Shown piece after piece: positions 1 through 4,360 of a DNA stretch of 7,000 bases. Each line of letters begins with the position of its first letter. The stretch's first letter is position 1. This DNA is from Weeksellaceae bacterium (GTDB lineage Bacteria; Bacteroidota; Bacteroidia; Flavobacteriales; Weeksellaceae): contig JAKOOI010000209.1 in the NCBI GenBank assembly GCA_022701475.1, forward strand, positions 1 through 7,000. Direction: 5' to 3'. Position numbers and translations under genes: made by a program. Below the pieces are notes generated by a model. The model was given only the letters and a program-made list of their open reading frames with translations, did not search any database and was not told the DNA's origin.

Positions 1-64
1 CTCTGAAAGCATCTTCCGCGATCAGTACCTGATCGGAATTTTGTCTGTTTGTGATTGGTGTCAT
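1..64 (-). CDS. N-terminal start of a minus-strand gene, possibly a receiver domain (partial)
   Basis: Read on the minus strand, an ATG at 64-62 opens a frame that runs off the left edge after 21 codons. An in-frame TGA lies five codons upstream (77-79), so this is the first Met available. The visible peptide contains the run SDQVLIAEDAF. A hydrophobic beta strand followed by an acidic pair (LIAED) is how many response-regulator receiver domains begin, so a receiver is a reasonable guess, but 21 residues cannot establish it. The gene would be transcribed divergently from the YHS lipoprotein. The local base composition is richer in G and C than the spacer to its right, which fits coding sequence. 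Confidence 0.45.
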   Translation of the reverse strand, partial: MTPITNRQNSDQVLIAEDAFR

Positions 65-124
65 ATTGACTGTACTTCACAAAGTCTATGCCACGCAGGA
101 TATCAGGCTCTATAAACACCATTA

Positions 125-140
125 AAATAAATAAATAAAT
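125..140. repeat. (AAAT)4 tandem repeat in the divergent spacer
   Basis: Four perfect AAAT units run from 125 to 140, followed by a partial unit. They lie between the minus-strand gene at the left edge and the YHS lipoprotein gene. The tract may simply reflect AT-rich spacer DNA. If it changes length it would alter spacing upstream of the minus-strand gene. Confidence 0.7.
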
Positions 141-145
141 AATTG

Positions 146-159
146 AAATACAAGTATTT
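146..159. promoter_or_regulatory. Short perfect dyad, possible operator
   Basis: The arms AAATAC (146-151) and GTATTT (154-159) are perfect reverse complements separated by two bases. A 14-base dyad in the spacer between divergent genes could bind a dimeric regulator. In AT-rich DNA such a dyad also arises by chance, and no second copy was seen. Confidence 0.2.
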
Positions 160-246
160 AATTCACTTCCGACTCACAACACATATGGTACATAGAGCAA
201 AACAGCAGATATAATCTGAATCATAAGATACAGGAAATTCATTTGA

Positions 247-254
247 TATCTTTC
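247..254 (+). promoter_or_regulatory. Weak -7 element for the YHS lipoprotein gene
   Basis: TATCTTTC matches the Bacteroidota -7 consensus TAnnTTTG at all fixed positions except the last. It lies 35 bases before the ATG at 290, which would give a short leader. No TTG is seen at the expected -33 distance. A 5-base inverted repeat (AAGCC 260-264, GGCTT 273-277) falls in the presumed leader. Confidence 0.25.
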
Positions 255-289
255 ACTTCAAGCCAGGCATAAGGCTTTACCATTTTGCT

Positions 290-544
290 ATGAAAAGACA
301 TTTCTTACTTTATCCGCTGGCTGCATTCAGTCTGTCGTGCCAGCGTCAAGCGCCAGAAAACAAAAAGCCGGAGGGATGGCTGGAAAACATTGAAATTATC
401 AATAAAGAAGATCCTGTATGCCTGACGAAAACTACAGAGGCCTTAAACGACACGGCCAGGCTCGGAGTCTCCATTTACGGATTCTGCAGTACGGAATGCA
501 AAGAAAAATTTCTCGAGGAACCGGAAGCTTTCGGAATACATTAG
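290..544 (+). CDS. Small YHS-domain lipoprotein
   Basis: This 84-residue protein has a basic N-terminus (MKRH), a short hydrophobic segment (about residues 5-16) and a Cys at 17, which suggests a signal peptide cleaved by the lipoprotein signal peptidase. The lipobox is imperfect (SLSC, with Ser at -3), but Bacteroidota lipoboxes are often loose. After a polar linker comes a YHS-type region: EDPVC (40-44), an aromatic/Gly turn IYGFCS (62-67), and CSTEC (66-70) followed by KEKFLEEPE. The family is known as a small Cys-containing module associated with metal handling; C44, C66 and C70 are the likely ligands. It would be anchored in the envelope facing the periplasm. The ATG at 290 fits the signal peptide and there is no better start. 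The neighbours are signalling genes, and no metal transporter or copper chaperone is in view, so its partner is unknown. The next gene begins 190 bases on with its own candidate promoter. Confidence 0.8.
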   Translation: MKRHFLLYPLAAFSLSCQRQAPENKKPEGWLENIEIINKEDPVCLTKTTEALNDTARLGVSIYGFCSTECKEKFLEEPEAFGIH

Positions 545-655
545 CAGAGCCGTTCATATGGAAATTTTTATCCCCTTTGATTTGCACAAGTATGCATTTG
601 GCATTTTCTTCTGCATATTACGTGATACTTACTGCAGGTTTACAAATATTCTTTA

Positions 656-663
656 TATCTTTG
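656..663 (+). promoter_or_regulatory. -7 element (TAnnTTTG) of the first response regulator
   Basis: TATCTTTG is a perfect match to the Bacteroidota -7 consensus. It lies 71 bases before the ATG at 735, giving a predicted leader of about 60 bases. No clean TTG sits at the expected -33 distance; TTA at 629-631 is the nearest partial match. It suggests this gene is transcribed independently of the YHS gene. Confidence 0.45.
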
Positions 664-734
664 TATGCTGTTCTGGCTGTGTAAGGTTGCAGCGGGAACA
701 GATTGATCGCCAATAATCCGGAAATATTAAAGTG

Positions 735-1127
735 ATGCATAAGAAGAAGATATTGATTTTCGATGATGACCATGCTCTTTTGGATGTCCTGAGCATTGTC
801 TTTTCCGAGGATGGTTACGAAGTGGAAATTTCGGAAACCTGTCATGATATTATTGAAAGGGTCTCCAAATTCAGCCCGGACCTGATCCTTATGGATAATT
901 ACATCCCTGAGATCGGCGGAACCGAAGCCATAAAGCTTCTGCGTACTTACGATCAGTTCAACCACATCCCTGTTATTTTTATCAGTGCCAGCAGCAATAT
1001 CGTAGCCCTGAAGAACGCCTCAAAGGCAGATGATTTCCTGCGTAAGCCTTTTGATCTTTATGAACTGGAGAAGCTGATTGCCAAATACCTCAGTGATTCC
1101 TATGTAAAGGACAGCAGCATGCGATAA
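735..1127 (+). CDS. Single-domain response regulator (receiver only), first of two
   Basis: This 130-residue protein is a stand-alone receiver domain, a phosphate acceptor in two-component or phosphorelay signalling in the cytoplasm. The fold is readable in order: beta-1 KILIFDDD with the acidic pair D11/D12, the phospho-acceptor D54 in LILMDNYIP, the switch Ser S84 in VIFISAS, and the conserved K104 in FLRKPF. No DNA-binding or enzymatic output domain follows; after a last helix (about 108-119) the chain ends in a short polar tail. GTG at 732 is directly in front of ATG at 735 in frame; I chose the ATG. From switch Ser to Lys it is 20 residues, against 22 in PhoB-like receivers, so the alpha-4 region is short, and GADD is replaced by KADD. 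The second regulator at 1551-1907 shares both traits, which suggests a duplicated pair. The likely donors are the two kinases downstream, an inference from position only. Confidence 0.9.
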   Translation: MHKKKILIFDDDHALLDVLSIVFSEDGYEVEISETCHDIIERVSKFSPDLILMDNYIPEIGGTEAIKLLRTYDQFNHIPVIFISASSNIVALKNASKADDFLRKPFDLYELEKLIAKYLSDSYVKDSSMR

Positions 1128-1128
1128 G

Positions 1129-1171
1129 CCGGATATAAGACATCCGGTACGGCGGATAAGCGGTCAGCCGT
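1129..1171 (+). terminator. Two adjacent small hairpins, possible terminator of the first regulator
   Basis: Directly after the TAA at 1125-1127, CCGGAT (1129-1134) pairs with ATCCGG (1142-1147) across a 7-base loop. Immediately after it, ACGGC (1149-1153) can pair with GCCGT (1167-1171), followed by a modest T-rich run (TTCTCTGTTT). The position suits termination, but the second stem is short and the T run is interrupted. Confidence 0.3.
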
Positions 1172-1359
1172 TCTCTGTTTCTGTGGTTTATAAATCATCC
1201 GTAAAACCTGTTTCGGCAACAGATGCCGTCTCCGGCTTGTGCTCAGATAGGCTGAACAGCTACCCTATTATACATTGTATTATTGATGTATTTTATTTCA
1301 GGGATAAGCTGATGTCCGACCAGCAATTTCCTGATCCCAGATCTTTTGTACTGCATGAT

Positions 1360-1406
1360 GCTGTTTTTTTTCAAGATCAGCCATTATTAATTCAGCTGTT
1401 TTTTTT
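1360..1406. repeat. Direct repeat of GCTG followed by eight T
   Basis: The 12-base sequence GCTGTTTTTTTT occurs at 1360-1371 and again at 1395-1406, with start points 35 bases apart. Both copies lie in the gene-poor spacer. Homopolymer runs of eight are prone to slippage, but nothing here ties them to a regulated gene. Confidence 0.6.
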
Positions 1407-1550
1407 GAGGCCTTATTTTCGAAATATAAAAATTACCGGGAAATTGCTGAACCCGCCTGAAGAAGGGCTTCATGTGAACGTTTCTATAAAGCAGATATCA
1501 TTTTTAACTGGAAAAAATCCGGATTGGTGTAATTATTGATTGGCAAAGGG

Positions 1551-1907
1551 ATGAGAAAAATCTTTTTGGTAGAAGATAATGAAGACATCAGGGAAATTCT
1601 GGAGCTTTTTCTTGTTTCCGAGAACTACGACGTAAAATCATTTGCTACCGTAGGCGAATTTTCAGAAAGGGACATCCACATTACCCCCGATCTTTATCTG
1701 TTTGATGTAATGCTTCCTGATGGTTCAGGAGTCGATCTTTGCAGGCAGGTAAAGCAGGATAAAGAAAACAACGGCATTCCGGTTATCATTATGAGTGCCC
1801 ACGCCCATCTTGTGCAGATGGAAAACATGTGTCAACCAGACGACTTTATCGCAAAGCCATTTGATATAGATAACGTCCTTACAAGGATACAGAATATTAT
1901 TCACTGA
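1551..1907 (+). CDS. Single-domain response regulator (receiver only), second of two
   Basis: This 118-residue protein is again a receiver with no output domain. Visible landmarks are beta-1 KIFLVEDNED with E8/D9, the phospho-acceptor D52 in LYLFDVMLPDGSG, the switch Ser S82 in VIIMSAH, and K102 in FIAKPF. The VMLPDGSG stretch after the Asp is a strong receiver signature. The start chosen is ATG 1551, which puts beta-1 at residue 3 as usual; an in-frame TTG at 1536 would add only five residues. As in the first regulator, only 20 residues separate the switch Ser and the Lys, and the usual GADD is here QPDD. It precedes the PAS kinase by 214 bases in the same direction. It probably takes phosphate from one of the downstream kinases and passes it on or acts through protein contact; the target is not visible here. 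Confidence 0.92.
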   Translation: MRKIFLVEDNEDIREILELFLVSENYDVKSFATVGEFSERDIHITPDLYLFDVMLPDGSGVDLCRQVKQDKENNGIPVIIMSAHAHLVQMENMCQPDDFIAKPFDIDNVLTRIQNIIH

Positions 1908-1931
1908 TATTATTAGAGCACAAAATATCAG
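1904..1931 (+). terminator. AT-rich inverted repeat overlapping the regulator stop codon
   Basis: CTGATATT (1904-1911) and AATATCAG (1924-1931) are perfect reverse complements with a 12-base loop, and the left arm contains the TGA stop. No T run follows directly, so termination is doubtful. It may instead protect the 3' end of the transcript or be chance. Confidence 0.25.
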
Positions 1932-1974
1932 CGTGGCAGGCCGTTTTATTTCTGCAACGGGTCATTTACACAGA

Positions 1975-2006
1975 TTTGCTTACCTCTCACCTCTTTTGGT
2001 ACTTTG
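1975..2006 (+). promoter_or_regulatory. Candidate promoter for the PAS histidine kinase
   Basis: TTTG at 1975-1978 is followed after 21 bases by TACTTTG (2000-2006). This resembles the Bacteroidota arrangement of a TTG at -33 and TAnnTTTG at -7, but the -7 element is one base short between TA and TTTG. It lies about 115 bases before the ATG at 2122, in a 214-base spacer with no gene. Confidence 0.3.
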
Positions 2007-2121
2007 CTTTTATCCCGGATATTATTCATGATCGGTTATTTAATGATTTCCGTCTATCATATATATTATTTATTCCTTTCTACCCATTCATTTTTTAATT
2101 TTATTGCTGATTCCTGTTTCA

Positions 2122-4194
2122 ATGGCAGAAATTTTGATACCTCAGTTATCTTTATCGAATATTGAATCAGAAGGAACCATGACTCATCATGCTCAAAAAA
2201 TAAACGGAAAATGCGAGATGGCTGATGCCATCAGGGAATTTCCGTGGCAAAATACAAGCCTGGGTGACCGTTCCGGATGGGACAATCATTTTATCGCCCA
2301 TGTCAATATGATGCTTTCCTGCCCGTTTCCAATGATTATCTGGTGGGGTAATGAAAAGATACAGCTCTACAATAATGCCTGCAAAAAACTCATCGGTTCC
2401 CGGTACGGCAGCAGACATCCCGCTGCACTCGGTGCCAGGGCACAGGACTGCTGGCCTGAAGCCTGGGAAACCATACAAAAAAAATTAGATATTCTGGAAA
2501 CTGATCCGCACGGCGTTTTTGAGGAAGATAAGCCCATCCCTCTTTACAACAACGGATTTCCGGAGGAAATATACTGGACCTTCAGCTACAGCAGGCTTCA
2601 GAATTCTGCAGGCCATGATTCGGGAACCCTTGTCATATTCAAAGAAACAACAGCAGCAAACAGGGAACTCCGGCGCCAGAGGGAAGAAAAAAGCTTTCTG
2701 CTGGCCCTGGCGGATAAACTGCGTAAACTCCCGGGAACAGAAGAGATTGAATATTGCGCAGCTGATGAAATCATGGAATACTTTCAGGCTGATAAGGCCG
2801 GCTTTGCAGAGCTGGATCTTGAATCCGGATCGGTAAGTGCCCGCATAGAAGTTTCAAAACTGAAGAATCATTCTCCGGCCGGTGAGCAACACTTTTTATC
2901 CGGCCTTATCAGAGAATCAAAATTGCCATTCCAGGAACCTTTTACCTACGGAAAAAATACCGTCTTCTGCGTACTGGTTTCAGAAACTCCCACGAAAAAC
3001 GGCTTCTTTTTCATCTGTCATGAAAAAAAGTTAAACTGGGAAGATCACCGGCGCTCGGCACTCGCCGAAGCAGTCCGCAAAACCGGAGAAATAGTTTCAG
3101 CAACAGCAGCACAGCAGCAGACGGCAGTCTCTGAATACCGGTACCGTGCCCTGTTTGAAAGCATTGATGACGCTTTTATGGTCATTGATTTTATTTATGA
3201 TGCAGAAGGAAAACCCATCAATTACACTTTTATCAATACCAATCCTGCCTTTGAGACCCAGAGCGGACTCAAAGATGTGGTGGGAAAAACCATCCTCGAA
3301 ATTATGCCTGGTGTTGAAGATGCATGGATCCGGATGTATGGTGACGTATCCGTCTACGGAAAGCCTGTGCAGTTTGAACAGTATAACGAAGGAACTCAAA
3401 GATATTATGAAGTTTTTGCGTCGCCGGTAAAGGAATGCCCCGGTCAGGTAGTGGTGGTTTTCCGGGATATTACGGATAAGAAACGGGAAATTGAAATGAA
3501 AAATAATTTCCTGAGCCTTACCAGCCACGAGCTGAAAACCCCGCTGACTTCCATTTACACCTACTTTCAGCTGGCCCAACGGATGAACAATGCCCATAAA
3601 TACGAAAAGGCTTCCCTGTTGCTGGAAAAGGCCGGAAACCATCTGGTAAAAATGACGTCCATCATCAACAGCTTTCTGGAGCTTTCCAGGCTGGAAGGAT
3701 CTTCAGCATCGCTTCATGAAAATGCATTCGATGTTGCGGCTCTTGCGGAAACATGCGTTAAAGAAGCCGGCCTGCAGTACAGCAATCATCATTTTGCCAT
3801 TCATACGGATGGCCCTGCCTTTATTTCCGGTGATCAGGAAAAACTGGCACAGGTCATTCAGCACCTTATTTCAAACGCCGTTAAATATTCTGAAAGGAAT
3901 ACGGTGATCTCCGTGCGTTGCAGCATATCCGGAAATAAAGTAAAAATAAGCGTTGAAGACCAGGGAATAGGAATTGACGAGACTGCCCGTGAGCATATTT
4001 TCAAGAAATTCTTCAGGGTAAACAATAATCCGGTCACCGGAGTTTCCGGCTTTGGGCTCGGACTTTACCTGAGCAATGAAATACTGAAGCTTCACCGCAC
4101 AAAGCTTATGGTAAGCAGCATGGTAAACACGGGTTCCGTCTTCCATTTCAGCCTTCCGGCTGTCAAAGGCCATCAGAACTCATCATCCTATTGA
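2122..4194 (+). CDS. Soluble PAS-GAF-PAS sensor histidine kinase
   Basis: This 690-residue kinase has no visible membrane segment, so it should sense a cytoplasmic signal. About residues 35-178 form an N-terminal PAS-like domain of a type common in Bacteroidota and proteobacterial kinases: FPWQNTSLG, PFPMIIWWG, DCWPEAW and EEIYWTFSYS are its marks. Residues about 190-325 look like a degenerate GAF domain, and about 340-455 form a PAS domain ending in VVVVFRDITDKK. The kinase core follows: H469 in TSHELKTPL is the phospho-accepting His (HisKA), N585 in LISNAVKYS is the N box, DQGIGI (613-618) is G1, FKKFFRV (627-633) the F box, and GFGLGL (643-648) G2. All ATP-binding boxes are intact. The start could be ATG 2122 or ATG 2179; the latter follows AGAAGGA and still leaves the first domain whole. 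An in-frame TTG at 2104 is less likely. No receiver is attached, so phosphate must go to a separate protein; the two upstream receivers are candidates. The signal is unknown. Confidence 0.93.
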   Translation: MAEILIPQLSLSNIESEGTMTHHAQKINGKCEMADAIREFPWQNTSLGDRSGWDNHFIAHVNMMLSCPFPMIIWWGNEKIQLYNNACKKLIGSRYGSRHPAALGARAQDCWPEAWETIQKKLDILETDPHGVFEEDKPIPLYNNGFPEEIYWTFSYSRLQNSAGHDSGTLVIFKETTAANRELRRQREEKSFLLALADKLRKLPGTEEIEYCAADEIMEYFQADKAGFAELDLESGSVSARIEVSKLKNHSPAGEQHFLSGLIRESKLPFQEPFTYGKNTVFCVLVSETPTKNGFFFICHEKKLNWEDHRRSALAEAVRKTGEIVSATAAQQQTAVSEYRYRALFESIDDAFMVIDFIYDAEGKPINYTFINTNPAFETQSGLKDVVGKTILEIMPGVEDAWIRMYGDVSVYGKPVQFEQYNEGTQRYYEVFASPVKECPGQVVVVFRDITDKKREIEMKNNFLSLTSHELKTPLTSIYTYFQLAQRMNNAHKYEKASLLLEKAGNHLVKMTSIINSFLELSRLEGSSASLHENAFDVAALAETCVKEAGLQYSNHHFAIHTDGPAFISGDQEKLAQVIQHLISNAVKYSERNTVISVRCSISGNKVKISVEDQGIGIDETAREHIFKKFFRVNNNPVTGVSGFGLGLYLSNEILKLHRTKLMVSSMVNTGSVFHFSLPAVKGHQNSSSY

Positions 4195-4211
4195 ATCTGA
4201 AGACAGACAAG

Positions 4212-4242
4212 ATCACACTTATCATCGTGATAGATATTTTTT
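4212..4242 (+). terminator. Weak terminator after the PAS kinase
   Basis: ATCAC (4212-4216) can pair with GTGAT (4227-4231), or TATCA (4220-4224) with TGATA (4228-4232) as a tight hairpin. A run of six T follows at 4237-4242. The stem is only five pairs, so efficiency is doubtful, but the position 18 bases after the stop and the T run are as expected for an intrinsic terminator. Confidence 0.35.
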
Positions 4243-4276
4243 ACAGCCCAACTAATAAACCGGAAAAAAAACAATG

Positions 4277-4284
4277 TACATTTG
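4277..4284 (+). promoter_or_regulatory. -7 element (TAnnTTTG) of the phytochrome gene
   Basis: TACATTTG is a perfect match to the Bacteroidota -7 consensus. Transcription would begin near 4291, leaving a leader of about 70 bases before the ATG at 4361. No clean -33 TTG is present at the usual distance; the region there is TAATAA. Together with the T run just upstream, it suggests the phytochrome has its own transcript. Confidence 0.5.
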
Positions 4285-4302
4285 CATCACAGGCAATCTG
4301 TT

Positions 4303-4338
4303 ATGATGATGTTATGTTTCAGAATTGTATTGCTTTAA
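4303..4338 (+). other. Short leader ORF ahead of the phytochrome
   Basis: Three consecutive ATG codons at 4303, 4306 and 4309 open an 11-codon frame (MMMLCFRIVLL) closed by TAA at 4336-4338, in a different frame from the phytochrome and 22 bases before its ATG. It lies inside the predicted leader. Translation of it could influence the downstream start, but there is no proof it is translated and short ATG frames arise by chance. Confidence 0.2.
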
Positions 4339-4360
4339 ACTAAATTGCCCGTCATTATTT

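Larger units (their letters stand above)
1128..1550. other. 423-base spacer between the two response regulators, no convincing gene
   Basis: The stretch holds hairpins just after the first regulator, a second short dyad (CGGCA 1214-1218, TGCCG 1224-1228) and two copies of GCTG followed by eight T. A plus-strand frame is open from a GTG at 1183 to 1539, but it has no recognisable domain, a Phe-rich middle driven by the T runs, and no ATG start. On the minus strand a short frame (open 1432-1298, ATG at 1384) encodes a charged, helix-like peptide that looks more protein-like than the plus-strand frame. I call neither a gene. Two regulators with this much DNA between them are unlikely to be tightly co-transcribed. 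Confidence 0.5.

Noticed and set aside
418..684. Plus-strand frame overlapping the YHS gene and its downstream spacer
   Set aside because: It is an out-of-frame overlap of the YHS coding region that continues into AT-rich spacer; the YHS frame explains the sequence.
618..965. Minus-strand frame of 115 codons opposite the first response regulator
   Set aside because: It lies antisense to a receiver domain with all catalytic residues intact and has no family features of its own.
1183..1539. Plus-strand open frame of 118 codons from a GTG, just touching the second regulator
   Set aside because: No recognisable domain, no ATG start, and a Phe-rich middle that only reflects the two T8 tracts. 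An opposite-strand frame in the same place looks more protein-like. I treat the stretch as spacer.
1536..1550. TTG start extending the second regulator by five residues
   Set aside because: ATG 1551 directly precedes beta-1 of the receiver, as usual in the family.
3097..3642. Minus-strand frame of 181 codons within the PAS kinase
   Set aside because: It is antisense to well-conserved PAS and HisKA motifs, and its composition is what the reverse of that coding sequence would give.
4325..4360. TTG start extending the phytochrome by 12 residues
   Set aside because: ATG 4361 places the biliverdin Cys at residue 9 and follows a suitable leader; the extension adds nothing conserved.
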